Counted from the stretch's first letter, positions 17,239 through 27,018 are shown. The stretch is 64,000 nucleotides of DNA from Burkholderia pyrrocinia (GCF_003330765.1 NZ_CP024903.1:2976001-3040000), one strand, 5' to 3'. Translations and numbers: made by a program. Notes: a model not told the origin generated them from the sequence alone.

Positions 17239-17275
17239 ATCCGGAATTCCGGATTCGCGATCCGGATCTCCGGAT
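17239..17275. promoter_or_regulatory. Tandem palindromes upstream of mqo
   Basis: ATCCGGAATTCCGGAT (17239-17254, perfect) followed after 5 bases by ATCCGGATCTCCGGAT (17260-17275, perfect outer 7-base arms). They lie 78-114 bases before the mqo start and would sit in its leader or promoter. Confidence 0.4.
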
Positions 17276-17352
17276 ACGCGTATCGGCCGCGATCGAAACG
17301 CTCGTCGGGCGGCATGGCAAACCGATGCATCCAAGTTGAAGAGGGATCTGCT

Positions 17353-18999
17353 GTGATCAAAACGTTACGGGTAATACTGTCGGCGCTCGCGCTGTGCGTC
17401 GCCGCGTCGTCCGCGCACGCCGCCGATACGAAAAAGGTCGACGTCCTGCTGGTGGGCGGCGGCATCATGAGCTCGACGCTCGGCGTCTGGCTGCACGAGC
17501 TCCAGCCCGACTGGTCGATGACGATGGTCGAGCGCCTCGACGGCGTCGCGCTGGAAAGCTCGAACGGCTGGAACAACGCGGGCACCGGCCACTCGGCGCT
17601 CGCCGAACTCAACTACACGCCGGAGAAGGCGAACGGCAAGATCGACATCTCGAAGGCCATCGAGATCAACGAGTCGTTCCAGATCTCGCGCCAGTTCTGG
17701 GCCTGGCAGGTCAAGCAGGGCGTGCTGAAGAACCCGCACGCGTTCATCAACTCGACGCCGCACATGAGCTTCGTGTGGGGCGACGACAACGTCCGCTTCC
17801 TGAAGAAGCGCTACGACGCGCTGCAGGCGAGCCCGCTGTTCCGCGGCATGCAGTATTCGGAAGAGTACGACCAGATCAAGCAGTGGGTGCCGCTGATGAT
17901 GGAAGGCCGCGACCGCAAGCAGAAGGTCGCCGCCACCTGGACGCCGATCGGCACCGACGTGAACTTCGGCGAGATCACGCGCCAGTTCGTCGGCTACCTG
18001 AAGACCCAGCCGAACTTCACGCTGTCGCTGTCGAGCGAAGTGCGCGAGATCTCGCGCAACGCCGACGGCACGTGGCACGTGTCGTGGGTCAAGCTGCATT
18101 CGGATGAACCGCCGCAAGCCGTCGACGCGAAGTTCGTGTTCATCGGCGCGGGCGGCGGCGCGCTGCACCTGCTGCAGGCGTCGGGCATCCCCGAGGCGAA
18201 GGACTACGGCGCGTTCCCGGTCGGCGGCTCGTTCCTCGTGACCGACAACCCCGAGGTCGTGAAGCAGCATCTGGCGAAGGCGTACGGCAAGGCGTCGGTC
18301 GGCTCGCCGCCGATGTCGGTGCCGCACCTCGACACGCGGATCATCGACGGCAAGAAGATCATCCTGTTCGGGCCGTTCGCGACATTCTCGACCAAGTTCC
18401 TGAAGAACGGCTCGTACTTCGACCTGCTCAAGAGCACCAACACGCACAACGTGGCGCCGATGATGCGCGTGGGCGTCGACGAATTCCCGCTGGTCCAGTA
18501 CCTGGCGGGCCAGTTGATGCTGTCCGACGACGACCGCTTCAACGCGCTCAAGGAATACTTCCCGAACGCGAAGAAGGAAGACTGGCGCCTGTGGCAGGCC
18601 GGCCAGCGCGTGCAGATCATCAAGCGCGACCCGGTGAAGGGCGGCGTGCTGAAGCTCGGCACCGAGATCGTCAGTTCGCAGGACGGCAGCATCGCGGGCC
18701 TGCTCGGCGCGTCGCCGGGCGCGTCGACGGCCGCGCCGATCATGCTGAACCTGATGAAGACGGTGTTCAAGGACAAGGTCGCGACGCCCGAGTGGCAGCA
18801 GAAGATCCGCCAGATCGTGCCGAGCTACGGCACGAAGCTGAACGACAGCCCCGCGAAGGTCGTCGAGGAATGGACCTACACGAGCGACGTGCTGCAACTC
18901 GCGCCGCCGCCGAAGATCGACCTCACCGCGCCCGCCCCGTCGGGTGCCGCTGCCGCGCCGGCCCGGCCGGCCAAGGCAGCGGCCGACATGGCGCTGTAA
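17353..18999 (+). CDS. mqo: Malate:quinone oxidoreductase with export signal
   Basis: 548-residue FAD enzyme oxidising malate to oxaloacetate and passing electrons to quinone. Residues 1-23 look like a cleavable signal peptide (hydrophobic run, then SSAHA), which classical cytoplasmic-face Mqo lacks. The FAD motif [13 protein letters not shown] (29-41) follows, then family blocks [20 protein letters not shown] and GASPGASTA. The C-terminus adds a Pro/Ala tail of about 35 residues. The GTG start at 17353 has GAGGG upstream. Export, if real, would place the enzyme on the periplasmic face; a non-cleaved anchor is the alternative. Confidence 0.92.
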   Translation: MIKTLRVILSALALCVAASSAHAADTKKVDVLLVGGGIMSSTLGVWLHELQPDWSMTMVERLDGVALESSNGWNNAGTGHSALAELNYTPEKANGKIDISKAIEINESFQISRQFWAWQVKQGVLKNPHAFINSTPHMSFVWGDDNVRFLKKRYDALQASPLFRGMQYSEEYDQIKQWVPLMMEGRDRKQKVAATWTPIGTDVNFGEITRQFVGYLKTQPNFTLSLSSEVREISRNADGTWHVSWVKLHSDEPPQAVDAKFVFIGAGGGALHLLQASGIPEAKDYGAFPVGGSFLVTDNPEVVKQHLAKAYGKASVGSPPMSVPHLDTRIIDGKKIILFGPFATFSTKFLKNGSYFDLLKSTNTHNVAPMMRVGVDEFPLVQYLAGQLMLSDDDRFNALKEYFPNAKKEDWRLWQAGQRVQIIKRDPVKGGVLKLGTEIVSSQDGSIAGLLGASPGASTAAPIMLNLMKTVFKDKVATPEWQQKIRQIVPSYGTKLNDSPAKVVEEWTYTSDVLQLAPPPKIDLTAPAPSGAAAAPARPAKAAADMAL

Positions 19000-19441
19000 T
19001 TCGCCGAACGGCGACACGCAACGCGAACCTGACGGGCGGGCCGTTGCCCGTTCCGTCCTGTTTCGCCTGAAAGACGGACCGCCCCTCGCTCCGGAAAACG
19101 GGGAGGCGGTCGGCAATCTGCGGCCATCCGCGAGGATGGCCGTTTTTGCGTCTGCGCCCGGCGGCCCGGTGCGCGCCACCAGCCGCACGGTCGCGACACC
19201 CGGGCGAAATCGACCGATTGCGGCGGTTCCGCCGCATCCAGCCCAGCGCGTCGCGCGGTATCCGCTAGAATTGCGGCACGCGCGATCCCGAATCGCCCTC
19301 CCGATCCATCATCCGCAGCGTCGCACCCTCACGCCACCGACCGCACCGCCCGCTGCCGCGGGTGCACGCGAGCGCCGTGGCCGTGCGACGCCCGCGCCCG
19401 CCCGCAAAGGGCGCACAACCGAATTCAGCTGGAGAAAGACC
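19000..19441. other. Intergenic region between mqo and the zinc-ribbon gene
   Basis: No gene is seen. It holds the mqo terminator and an additional GC-rich hairpin (GACCGCC/GGCGGTC near 19076-19110); the right half is plain GC-rich leader sequence. Confidence 0.5.
19121..19147 (+). terminator. Rho-independent terminator after mqo
   Basis: Perfect stem CGGCCATCC/GGATGGCCG with a GCGA tetraloop, followed directly by TTTTT. Confidence 0.85.
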
Positions 19442-19642
19442 GTGTTTACCTGCCGAAACCAGAGCTGCGGCTCGCCGTGGGAGATATCCGACGTCGTCAT
19501 CAAGGACGAGGGCCAGGGGCTGCTGTTCCGCTGCCCGCTGTGCGGCGCGCGCAACTATCTCGAGCGCTTCGACGCCGAAGACGGCACGATCGTCTACGAA
19601 CAGATGGCAGGCCGCCCCTACCTTGGAGACGCCCCGGAATGA
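19442..19642 (+). CDS. Small zinc-ribbon protein coupled to dbpA
   Basis: 66-residue protein with two cysteine pairs, CRNQSC near the start and CPLC at about residues 31-34, the layout of a zinc ribbon. The GTG start has GGAGA upstream. Its TGA overlaps the dbpA ATG by four bases (ATGA), so the two are translationally coupled. A zinc-ribbon partner for a 23S-rRNA-directed helicase is plausible, but no function is established from the sequence. Confidence 0.7.
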   Translation: MFTCRNQSCGSPWEISDVVIKDEGQGLLFRCPLCGARNYLERFDAEDGTIVYEQMAGRPYLGDAPE

Positions 19643-21036
19643 CCCAGCCGACCGCCACGCCCTTCAGCGCGCTGCCGCTGACGCCCGCCACGCTCGCCAA
19701 CCTCGCGCAGCTCGGCTACGTCGACATGACGCCGATCCAGGCCGCCAGCCTGCCGATCGCGCTCGCCGGCCAGGACCTGATCGCGCAGGCGAAGACCGGC
19801 AGCGGCAAAACCGCCGCGTTCTCGCTCGCGCTGCTGTCGCGACTCGACACGCGCAGCTTCGACGTGCAGGCGATGATCCTGTGCCCGACCCGCGAGCTCG
19901 CCGACCAGGTCGCGCAGGAAGTGCGCCGCCTCGCGCGCGCCGAGGAGAACGTGAAGGTGCTGACGCTGTGCGGCGGCACGCCGATGCGCCCGCAGGCGCA
20001 GAGCCTCGAGCACGGCGCGCACATCGTCGTCGGCACGCCGGGCCGCATCATGGATCACCTCGATCGCGGCAACCTGAAGCTCGACGGGCTGAACACGCTG
20101 GTGCTCGACGAAGCCGACCGGATGCTCGACATGGGCTTCTTCGACGACATCGCGAAGGTCGCGCGGATGTGCCCGCCGACGCGCCAGACGCTGCTGTTCT
20201 CCGCGACTTATCCGGACGGCATCGTGAAGCTGAGCCAGCAGTTCCTGCGCAACCCGAAGGAAGTGAAGCTCGAAGAGCGCCACGACAACAGCAAGATCCG
20301 CCAGCGCTTCTATGAAGTGACCGAGAACGAGCGACTGCACGCGGTCGGCCAGTTGCTGAACCACTACCGGCCGGTAAGCACGATCGCGTTCTGCAACACC
20401 AAGCAGCAGTGCCGCGACCTGCTCGACGTGCTGCATGCGCAGGGCTTCCACGCGCTCGCGCTGCACGGCGAGCTCGACCAGCGCGAGCGCGACCAGGTGC
20501 TGATCCAGTTCGCGAACCGCAGCTGCTCGGTGCTGGTCGCGACCGACGTCGCCGCGCGCGGGCTCGACATTGCGCAGCTCGAGGCGGTGATCAACGTCGA
20601 CGTGACGCCCGACCCCGAAGTGCACGTGCACCGCATCGGCCGCACGGGCCGCGCGGATCAGGACGGCTGGGCGCTGAGCCTCGCGAGCATGGACGAGATG
20701 GGCCGCGTCGGCGGGATCGAGCACGCGCAGAAGCGCGAAGTCGAATGGCATCCGCTCGCCGAGCTGAAGCCAGCCAGCGACGGCACGCTGCTGCCGCCGA
20801 TGGAGACGCTGCAGATCCTCGGCGGGCGCAAGGACAAGATCCGCCCGGGCGATGTGCTCGGTGCGCTGACCGGCGACGCGGGGTTCGACGGCAAGCAGAT
20901 CGGCAAGATCAATGTGACCGAGTTCTCGACCTATGTCGCGATCGAGCGCGGCGTCGCGCACGACGCGCTGCGCAAGCTCAATGCGGGGAAGATCAAGGGC
21001 AAGCGGGTCAAGGTCCGGTTGATGGACGACGAGTGA
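19639..21036 (+). CDS. dbpA: ATP-dependent RNA helicase DbpA
   Basis: 465-residue DEAD-box helicase for 50S ribosome assembly. Q motif near residues 15-35 (GYVDMTPIQ), Walker A AKTGSGKT (51-58), PTRELA, DEAD in VLDEADRMLDMGF, SAT, and HRIGRTGRA in the second RecA domain. The C-terminal domain (about 390-465; KIRPGDVLGALTG, IGKINVTEFSTYVAI, KGKRVKVRLMDDE) is the RNA-recognition domain that distinguishes DbpA by binding 23S rRNA hairpin 92. The start overlaps the upstream zinc-ribbon gene's stop. Confidence 0.93.
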   Translation: MTQPTATPFSALPLTPATLANLAQLGYVDMTPIQAASLPIALAGQDLIAQAKTGSGKTAAFSLALLSRLDTRSFDVQAMILCPTRELADQVAQEVRRLARAEENVKVLTLCGGTPMRPQAQSLEHGAHIVVGTPGRIMDHLDRGNLKLDGLNTLVLDEADRMLDMGFFDDIAKVARMCPPTRQTLLFSATYPDGIVKLSQQFLRNPKEVKLEERHDNSKIRQRFYEVTENERLHAVGQLLNHYRPVSTIAFCNTKQQCRDLLDVLHAQGFHALALHGELDQRERDQVLIQFANRSCSVLVATDVAARGLDIAQLEAVINVDVTPDPEVHVHRIGRTGRADQDGWALSLASMDEMGRVGGIEHAQKREVEWHPLAELKPASDGTLLPPMETLQILGGRKDKIRPGDVLGALTGDAGFDGKQIGKINVTEFSTYVAIERGVAHDALRKLNAGKIKGKRVKVRLMDDE

Positions 21037-21061
21037 CGCATGGCGCCGCGGCGCCATGCGT
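21036..21061. terminator. Perfect palindrome between convergent dbpA and LysR genes
   Basis: 12-base arms ACGCATGGCGCC/GGCGCCATGCGT around GC, starting on the last base of the dbpA stop codon. It has no U-tract but sits where a bidirectional transcription barrier is expected. Confidence 0.5.
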
Positions 21062-21080
21062 CGCGGCGCTTGTGCAACGC

Positions 21081-21965
21081 TTATGCGGCGTGCTCGCCCA
21101 GCATCGCCAGATACTGCTGTACGGCGCCCCATTCCCCGCCGATCCGGCTGATCGCGACGAGTTCCGATCTCGGCGCGCTCCCGGCGAGTTTCCGGTACAC
21201 GACATTCGGCGCCGCGATCCGGCTGAGCGGCGCCGGCGCGAGCGTCACCCCGAGGCCGGCGCCGGTCAGTGCCAGCACGGAAAGCGTGCTGCTCACCTTG
21301 TGCGCGATGCGCGGCTCCTTGCCGAGCACCTGCCGCAGGATCGCCAGTTGCCCTTCGTCGTCGCCGTCGGCGGCGTAGACGATGAACGGTTCGTCCGCCA
21401 GCGCCGCAACGCTCACCGAGCGCCGCTTTGCCAGCGGATGCCGATCGCTCATCACCACTTCCCACGACCAGCTTCCGACCGTTCGCACGGCCAGCTTCGC
21501 ATCGAAGGCCGTGCCGAACGCCGGGCAATAGCCGATGTCGAGGCGGCCCGCGAGGATCGCGTCCTGCTGCGCGGCCGGCGCCATTTCGTGCAGGTCGAGC
21601 GCCACGCCCGGCCACGCCGCATGAAACGCGGTCAGATCGTCGGACAGGCGCCCCGTGGCGACCGCATTCCCGACGAAGCCGACCCGCACCACACCCGTCT
21701 CGCCGCGCGCCGCGCGCTGGACCACGGCCTTCGTGCGCTCGGCCTGCTCGAGCGTGCGCCGCGCCTCGATCACCAGCAGCCGGCCCGCGTCCGTCAGCGC
21801 GACCTTGCGCGTGCTGCGCTCGAACAGCGCGGTTCCCAGTTCATCCTCGAGCGCGCGGATCTGCACGCTCAATGCGGGCTGCACGATATGCAGCCGCTCT
21901 GCCGCGCGGCCGAAATGCCCTTCTTCGGCAACCGCGAGAAAGTAGCGCAAATGACGAAGATCCAT
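21081..21965 (-). CDS. LysR family transcriptional regulator
   Basis: 294-residue regulator. An N-terminal winged helix-turn-helix (1-60; MDLRHLRYFLAVAEEGHFGRAAERLHIVQPALS) is followed by a linker helix and an effector domain (about 90-290) of the BenM/CatM-like group. It is divergent from an amidohydrolase gene 122 bases away and is the likely regulator of it. The inducer is not evident. Confidence 0.9.
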   Translation of the reverse strand: MDLRHLRYFLAVAEEGHFGRAAERLHIVQPALSVQIRALEDELGTALFERSTRKVALTDAGRLLVIEARRTLEQAERTKAVVQRAARGETGVVRVGFVGNAVATGRLSDDLTAFHAAWPGVALDLHEMAPAAQQDAILAGRLDIGYCPAFGTAFDAKLAVRTVGSWSWEVVMSDRHPLAKRRSVSVAALADEPFIVYAADGDDEGQLAILRQVLGKEPRIAHKVSSTLSVLALTGAGLGVTLAPAPLSRIAAPNVVYRKLAGSAPRSELVAISRIGGEWGAVQQYLAMLGEHAA

Positions 21966-22087
21966 ACGATCGATTAATCACCAAAAACAATCAATCTTCA
22001 AATTTAATCTATTGGATTGAAAAATCAACCACGCGCATCCTGACGATCGAACGCTGCAATGCAGCGCACTTCCCCAGGAGCCCGGTC
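21966..22087. promoter_or_regulatory. Divergent promoter region, LysR gene and amidohydrolase
   Basis: AT-rich 122 bases with TCAATC (21991-21996) and GATTGA (22015-22020) as an interrupted dyad, compatible with a LysR-type site; exact contacts cannot be assigned. Confidence 0.4.
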
Positions 22088-23038
22088 ATGTCGAAACTCA
22101 ACCGCATCGATGTTCACCAGCACGTCGTCCCGCCCTTCTGGGCCGACGCACTGCCCGCGCACGGCGGCGATCCGTCCGGCTGGAAAAGCCCCGCATGGAG
22201 CCCGGAGAGCGCGCTCGCCTTCATGGATTCGCTGGAAATCCAGACCGGCGTGCTGTCGCTGACCGCGCCGGGCGTGCAGGGATGGAACGGTCACGCGAAG
22301 CGCGACCTCGCCCGCAAGGTGAATGAATACACGGCCGGCCTCGTCGCGAACCATCCGGCGCGATTCGGCAACTTCGCCACGTTGCCGCTGCCCGACGTCG
22401 ACGGCACGCTGGCGGAAATCGGCCATGCGTTCGATGCGCTGAACGCCGACGGCGTCGTGCTGCTCAGCAACTATGGCGGCGTCTATCTCGGCGACCCGGC
22501 ATTCGAAGCCATCTGGGCCGAACTCGATCGCCGCCGCGCGGTGGTCTTCATCCACCCCGCGAAGCCCGCGATCGACGCATTGCCCGGGATGCCCGGCCCG
22601 CTGCTCGACTATCCGTTCGATACGACGCGCACCGCGCTGCAGCTCGTGCTCAACGGCGTGATCGCGCGACACCCGAACGTGCGCATCATCCTGTCGCATG
22701 CCGGCGGCTTCCTGCCGTACGCGGCCTACCGGTTCGCGGAACTGGCGCCTGGCGTGCGCGACGACGTGCCGTCCCGCGACGGGCTGCTCGAGCTTCTCCG
22801 AGCGTTCTACTTCGATACCGCGCTGTCGTCCCCGTCGGCGCTGCCGAGCCTCGTCGCATTCGCAAAGCCCGGCCACATTCTGTACGGAAGCGATTTCCCG
22901 TACGCGCCGGCCGCCGTCAGCACGTCGTTTGCCGCGGAGCAGGATGCCTGCGCCGCGCTGAGCGCCGACCGGCATGTTGCGATCAACCGCGGCAACACAC
23001 TCGCGCTGTTTCCCCGCCTCGCGTCGCTCGCCCGGTAA
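22088..23038 (+). CDS. Amidohydrolase 2 family (ACMSD-like) hydrolase or decarboxylase
   Basis: 316-residue metal-dependent TIM-barrel enzyme. DVHQHVVPPFW at residues 8-18 gives the HXH metal motif. Also seen are VVFIHPAKP, SHAGGFLPYAAYR and YGSDFPYAP, the set seen in 2-amino-3-carboxymuconate semialdehyde decarboxylase, 6-methylsalicylate decarboxylase and gamma-resorcylate decarboxylase. The substrate is therefore probably an aromatic acid or a ring-cleavage product, which fits its place beside the phenol pathway. The ATG at 22088 is divergent from the LysR gene. Confidence 0.85.
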   Translation: MSKLNRIDVHQHVVPPFWADALPAHGGDPSGWKSPAWSPESALAFMDSLEIQTGVLSLTAPGVQGWNGHAKRDLARKVNEYTAGLVANHPARFGNFATLPLPDVDGTLAEIGHAFDALNADGVVLLSNYGGVYLGDPAFEAIWAELDRRRAVVFIHPAKPAIDALPGMPGPLLDYPFDTTRTALQLVLNGVIARHPNVRIILSHAGGFLPYAAYRFAELAPGVRDDVPSRDGLLELLRAFYFDTALSSPSALPSLVAFAKPGHILYGSDFPYAPAAVSTSFAAEQDACAALSADRHVAINRGNTLALFPRLASLAR

Positions 23039-23102
23039 CGCGCAGCGTGACGCCCCACGACGGTGGCGTCACGCGCGGAACGAGCAATACGCCTTTCGCT
23101 CG

Positions 23103-24005
23103 TCAGAACGGAATGACGGCCTTCGCCCACACCGCCTCACCGGCCGGCCGGTTGCGGACGAAAAACTCCTTCACCACCCGCGCTTCGAGGCTGACCTTGC
23201 CGAACTGGTAGCGCACGCCCGGCCCGATCGCGAACGCCTGGCCGCGGAACCCGTCGCCCGCGACCGGCTGCCCGTTCTGCATGTCGTCCGTGGTCTGCTT
23301 GACGAAGTAACCCGACAGCCCGACCCGCGCCTTCGGCGTGACCGCATAGCTCGCCGAATAGTCGACGTGGAACAGGTTCCCCGAGTGGTAATGCGTATCG
23401 TTGTTCGGCGAGTTGAAGCTGTACGTGATCTTCGCGGAAACCTCGATCTTGTCGTTCGGCAGCCACGACACGCCGAATACCGGCCGCGCGGTGTAGTAGT
23501 TCTTGCCGGTATTCAGCGCCGCATGCGCGTCGTACTGCCCGGTCGGGAACACGAATTCGATCGCCGCGACGGTCCGCAGCGCTCCCGATCCCCACGCGAT
23601 CAGCGCAGGGCTGACGATCAGGTCGCCGAGATTGGTGCGGTCGAACGACGCGCCGCCCGCATCCAGCGCCAGGTGTTCCATCGGCAGCACCGCATACGCG
23701 CCGTAGCGCCCGCCGAGCACCGACAGGTTCGACATCCAGACGACGCGCGGAATCAGCACGTCGGCATCGAGCCTGAAGCCCGGCACCGCGCCATTGCCGT
23801 GCGAATCGTTGAAGCGCGACGCATGGTAATGCGTGTAGTACAGCAGCCCGTAGAGCCCGGCCGGCGGCAGCGCGCCGGCGAAGAACGCCTCCGCGCCCTC
23901 GCCGATCGTATCGCCGCCGCCCTCCGTCGCCCGTGCGCCCGTGCTCAGCGCCATGCCCGCGCACGCGGCGAGCGAGATCAATCCGTATGCAGTCTTTCGT
24001 TTCAT
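23103..24005 (-). CDS. Outer-membrane protein of the phenol MetA-pathway family
   Basis: 300-residue protein with a signal peptide (about 1-27, ending GARA) and the alternating pattern of an outer-membrane beta-barrel with a terminal aromatic Phe (KAVIPF). The family (Phenol_MetA_deg, SphA-like) is found next to aromatic degradation genes and is thought to let hydrophobic aromatics cross the outer membrane. The ATG at 24005 with GGAG upstream is chosen over a TTG four codons earlier. It lies 72 bases downstream of dmpD on the same strand, probably as the last gene of the phenol operon. Confidence 0.85.
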   Translation of the reverse strand: MKRKTAYGLISLAACAGMALSTGARATEGGGDTIGEGAEAFFAGALPPAGLYGLLYYTHYHASRFNDSHGNGAVPGFRLDADVLIPRVVWMSNLSVLGGRYGAYAVLPMEHLALDAGGASFDRTNLGDLIVSPALIAWGSGALRTVAAIEFVFPTGQYDAHAALNTGKNYYTARPVFGVSWLPNDKIEVSAKITYSFNSPNNDTHYHSGNLFHVDYSASYAVTPKARVGLSGYFVKQTTDDMQNGQPVAGDGFRGQAFAIGPGVRYQFGKVSLEARVVKEFFVRNRPAGEAVWAKAVIPF

Positions 24006-24077
24006 CGACGTCTCCAATATTCGTTCTACTGATTTGATTTTTTATGGTTGTCCTGCGCGACTAGCCCTGCCGATTCC

Positions 24078-24899
24078 CTACTCGTTGAAGTGATCGATGA
24101 CGAGCCGGTCGAAGCGCGCCGCGTGCTCGATCTGCGTCCAGTGCCCGCACCGGCCGAACACGTGAAGCTGCGCGTTCGGCAGCAGTTCGGCCAGCTTCAG
24201 CGAACTCTCGAGCGGAATCACGCGATCCTCGCGTCCGTGCACGATCAGCGTGTCGTGCGTCAGCGCGCGCAGCTTCGCTTCGTCGCTCGCGAGCGCATCG
24301 ACCCAGCGCTGGCGAGGCGCGGGAAACATGTTCGCAAACGCCTCCTGGTAGCCGGGCCGCACGCTCGCGTCGTAGCGCAGCTTTGCGAGTTCGTCGTTCA
24401 CCAGCGTGCGATCGAATGCGAAGATGTCCAGCAGCGCGCGCATGTTCGCGATCGACGGCGTGTAGCCCCACACCGCATCGAGCCCTTCGGTCAACGTGAA
24501 ACGCGTTCCCGCGGCGCCCATCAGCACGAGTCGCCCGACCCGCGCGGGCGCCCGGATCGCCAATGCAAGCGCCAGCGCGCCGCCGAACGAATTGCCGATC
24601 ACGTGCGCGCGCTCGACGCCCAGCGCGTCGAGCAGGCCGAGCGCGTGATCGACCCAGTGGTCCATCGAGTACCGGTATCCGGCGGGACGCTCGGTCTCGC
24701 CGAATCCGGCCATGTCCGGCGCGATCACGCGAAACTGCCGGGCGAGCGTCGGCATCGTGAGCCGCCAGTTCGCATAGGCCGTGACGCCCGGCCCCGAGCC
24801 GTGGATCAGCAGCACGGGCGGCCCGTCGCCGTGGTCGTGATAGTTCGTGTCGATGCCGCCGGCGACGATCCGGCGGCCGATTTCAGGATTGAGTGACAT
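24078..24899 (-). CDS. dmpD: 2-hydroxymuconic semialdehyde hydrolase
   Basis: 273-residue alpha/beta hydrolase releasing formate (or a carboxylic acid from alkyl substrates) from the ring-cleavage product to give 2-oxopent-4-enoate. Oxyanion loop HGSGPG (33-38), nucleophile elbow GNSFGG with Ser104, and triad acid and base Asp225 and His253. In Pseudomonas CF600 dmpD follows dmpC; here it is moved to the end of the pathway, after dmpI, showing that the operon has been rearranged. Confidence 0.92.
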   Translation of the reverse strand: MSLNPEIGRRIVAGGIDTNYHDHGDGPPVLLIHGSGPGVTAYANWRLTMPTLARQFRVIAPDMAGFGETERPAGYRYSMDHWVDHALGLLDALGVERAHVIGNSFGGALALALAIRAPARVGRLVLMGAAGTRFTLTEGLDAVWGYTPSIANMRALLDIFAFDRTLVNDELAKLRYDASVRPGYQEAFANMFPAPRQRWVDALASDEAKLRALTHDTLIVHGREDRVIPLESSLKLAELLPNAQLHVFGRCGHWTQIEHAARFDRLVIDHFNE

Positions 24900-24935
24900 G
24901 ACGCTCCTCCAGTCGATTCATGTAGACGCGGCGCG

Positions 24936-25127
24936 TCAGCGCCCGCGCTGCTTCGCGCTCTGCCCGCCGATCCCGAAGTGCGCCTTCGGCATCTCGGTGA
25001 TGATCACGCGCACCGATTCGACCGGCGCGTCGAGCGAGCGATGGATGGCTTCGGTGACCTCGGCGATCAGACGTTCCTTCTTGTCGTCGTCGCGGCCTTC
25101 CAGGATGTACAGATGAGCAACCGGCAC
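24936..25127 (-). CDS. dmpI: 4-oxalocrotonate tautomerase
   Basis: 63-residue tautomerase converting the enol to the keto form of 2-oxohex-3-enedioate in the dehydrogenase branch. After removal of fMet the mature protein has Pro1, Arg11, Arg39 and Phe50 exactly at the catalytic positions of the classical enzyme. The GTG start at 25127 is fixed by Pro2 and by an AGGAGG site upstream. The normal mature length is 62. It lies 14 bases after dmpH. Confidence 0.93.
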   Translation of the reverse strand: MPVAHLYILEGRDDDKKERLIAEVTEAIHRSLDAPVESVRVIITEMPKAHFGIGGQSAKQRGR

Positions 25128-25141
25128 GATCGGCCTCCTCG

Positions 25142-25930
25142 TCAGATGAATCGCAGGCCGACCGACCCGATGTCCTGCACGCGCAGCGTCACGTTGTCGC
25201 CGGCCTCGACCGCCACCGCCTCGGTGATGCCGCCCGACAGGATCAGGCTGCCCGCGGGAATCGATTCGCCGCGCGCGCCCAGATGGTTCGCGAGCATCGC
25301 GATCGCGGCGGCCGGATGCCCGAGCACCGCCGCGCCGGCGCCGAACGCGACCGGCAGCCCGTTCTTCTCGAGCACGACGCCGAGCGTGCGCAGATCGACG
25401 CCGTCCACCGCCAGCGGGCGGCCGCCCGCGACGAAGCGCGCGGCCGACGTGTTGTCGGCCACCACGCTCTTCAGGTCGAACTTGAAGTCGCGGTAGCGGC
25501 TGTCGATCACCTCGATGCCGGCGACGACGAAATCCGTCGCGGCCAGCACCGCGCCGATATGGCAGCCGGGCCCCTTCAGTTCGGCCTTCGTGACGAACGC
25601 GATCTCGGGCTCCACCTTCGGATGGATCAGCGCGGACGTGTCGCATTCGCCGCCGTCGGGCAGGTCGTAGAGATCGGTCAGGAACCCGAACACGGGCGTG
25701 TCGACGCCCATCTGGCGCATCTTCGCGTGCGACGTCAGGCCGGCCTTGTAGCCGACGATGCGCGCGCCGCGCTCGAGCTGCCGGCGACGAATCTCGTCCT
25801 GCACCGCGTAGGCGTCGTCCCAGTCCATCTCCGGATGGCGGTCGGTGATCTTCGGCGTGTCGCGCGCGTCGCGCATGCAGTCGTCGAGATGCGCGGCGAG
25901 CGACTCGACGGTTTCGGTGGTCAGATTCAT
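25142..25930 (-). CDS. dmpH: 4-oxalocrotonate decarboxylase
   Basis: 262-residue enzyme decarboxylating 2-oxohex-3-enedioate to 2-hydroxypenta-2,4-dienoate. It belongs to the fumarylacetoacetate hydrolase-like hydratase/decarboxylase family. Metal-site acids fall in [11 protein letters not shown] (PEIEPE-type motif), with GYKAGLTS in the substrate loop, and it resembles DmpE encoded in the same operon; the two form a complex in Pseudomonas. The start overlaps the dmpG stop by four bases, so it is coupled. Confidence 0.92.
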   Translation of the reverse strand: MNLTTETVESLAAHLDDCMRDARDTPKITDRHPEMDWDDAYAVQDEIRRRQLERGARIVGYKAGLTSHAKMRQMGVDTPVFGFLTDLYDLPDGGECDTSALIHPKVEPEIAFVTKAELKGPGCHIGAVLAATDFVVAGIEVIDSRYRDFKFDLKSVVADNTSAARFVAGGRPLAVDGVDLRTLGVVLEKNGLPVAFGAGAAVLGHPAAAIAMLANHLGARGESIPAGSLILSGGITEAVAVEAGDNVTLRVQDIGSVGLRFI

Positions 25931-26973
25931 GCGGCCTCCCGCTTCGCTTGCGCCGCGCGCGCCTTCGCGAGCGTCAGCGCGGTGTCCTCGATCATGTCCT
26001 CCTGCCCGCCGACCATCCCGCGCCGGCCGAGCTCGACGAGGATGTCGCGCGCCGGCACGCCGTACTTCTCGCCTGCGCGCTTCGCGAACAGCAGGAACGA
26101 CCCGTACACGCCCGCATAGCCGAGCGTCAGCGCATCGCGATCGATGCGGATCGGGAAATCCATCATCGGCACGACGAGATCCTCGGCGACGTCCTGGATC
26201 TTCCACACGTCGACGCCGGTCTCGATGCCCATTCGCTCGCACACGGCGACGAACACCTCGAGCGGCGTGTTGCCGGCGCCGGCGCCGAGCCCGGCCGCCG
26301 CGCCGTCGATCCGGTTCGCGCCGGCCTCGATCGCGGCGATCGAGTTCGCGACACCCATCGCGAGGTTGTGGTGCCCGTGAAAGCCGAGTTCCGTCTCCGG
26401 CTGCAGCGCGTCGCGCACCGCGCCCAGGCGCGCCTTCACGTCATCGGGCAGCATGTAGCCCGCGGAATCGGTGACGTAGATGCAGTTCGCGCCGTACGAC
26501 TCCATCAGCTTCGCCTGCTTCACCAGCCCTTCCGGGCTGTTCATGTGGCTCATCATCAGGAAGCCGACGGTATCCATGTCAAGCTGGCGCGCCATCGCGA
26601 TGTGCTGCTCGGAAACGTCCGCCTCGGTGCAGTGCGTCGCGACGCGGATCGTATGCACGCCGAGCGCGTGCGCCTCCTTCAGGTGGTCGACGGTGCCGAT
26701 GCCCGGCAGCAGCAGCGCCGATACCTTCGCGCGTTTCAGCAGCGGGATCACCGCGCCGAGGTATTCGGCGTCGGTGTGCGCGGGAAAGCCGTAGTTGACC
26801 GACGATCCGCCGAGCCCGTCGCCGTGCGTGACTTCGATCAACGGCACGCCGGCCGCGTCGAGCCCGCTCGCGACCGAGCGCATCTGGTCGAGCGTCATCT
26901 GGTGACGCTTCGGGTGCATGCCGTCACGCAGCGTCATGTCGTGGACGGTGATTTGCTTGCCTTTGAGGTTCAT
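25927..26973 (-). CDS. dmpG: 4-hydroxy-2-oxovalerate aldolase
   Basis: 348-residue Mn-dependent class II aldolase splitting 4-hydroxy-2-oxopentanoate into pyruvate and acetaldehyde. TLRDGMHP near residues 14-21 holds the catalytic Arg and metal Asp; [11 protein letters not shown] holds the metal histidines. The C-terminal domain (about 270-348) docks with DmpF, and acetaldehyde is channelled to it. dmpF lies 45 bases upstream, as expected for the paired enzymes. Confidence 0.94.
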   Translation of the reverse strand: MNLKGKQITVHDMTLRDGMHPKRHQMTLDQMRSVASGLDAAGVPLIEVTHGDGLGGSSVNYGFPAHTDAEYLGAVIPLLKRAKVSALLLPGIGTVDHLKEAHALGVHTIRVATHCTEADVSEQHIAMARQLDMDTVGFLMMSHMNSPEGLVKQAKLMESYGANCIYVTDSAGYMLPDDVKARLGAVRDALQPETELGFHGHHNLAMGVANSIAAIEAGANRIDGAAAGLGAGAGNTPLEVFVAVCERMGIETGVDVWKIQDVAEDLVVPMMDFPIRIDRDALTLGYAGVYGSFLLFAKRAGEKYGVPARDILVELGRRGMVGGQEDMIEDTALTLAKARAAQAKREAA

Positions 26974-27018
26974 TGCGGTTCCTTGTTCGTCCGATCGTGG
27001 GATAAGCGTGCGCGGGCG

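Larger units (their letters stand above)
16769..17352. other. Control region upstream of mqo
   Basis: 584 bases without a supported gene. The forward frame that runs through it into mqo has no protein-like composition. It contains a palindrome within a promoter-like element (17000-17028) and two adjacent palindromes (17239-17275). Confidence 0.5.

Noticed and set aside
17394..18107. Plus-strand frame of 237 codons inside mqo
   Set aside because: Arg-rich out-of-frame shadow of mqo with no domain.
17365..19188. Minus-strand frame of 607 codons opposite mqo
   Set aside because: Antisense shadow; composition dominated by Arg, Leu, Val and Asp with no family resemblance.
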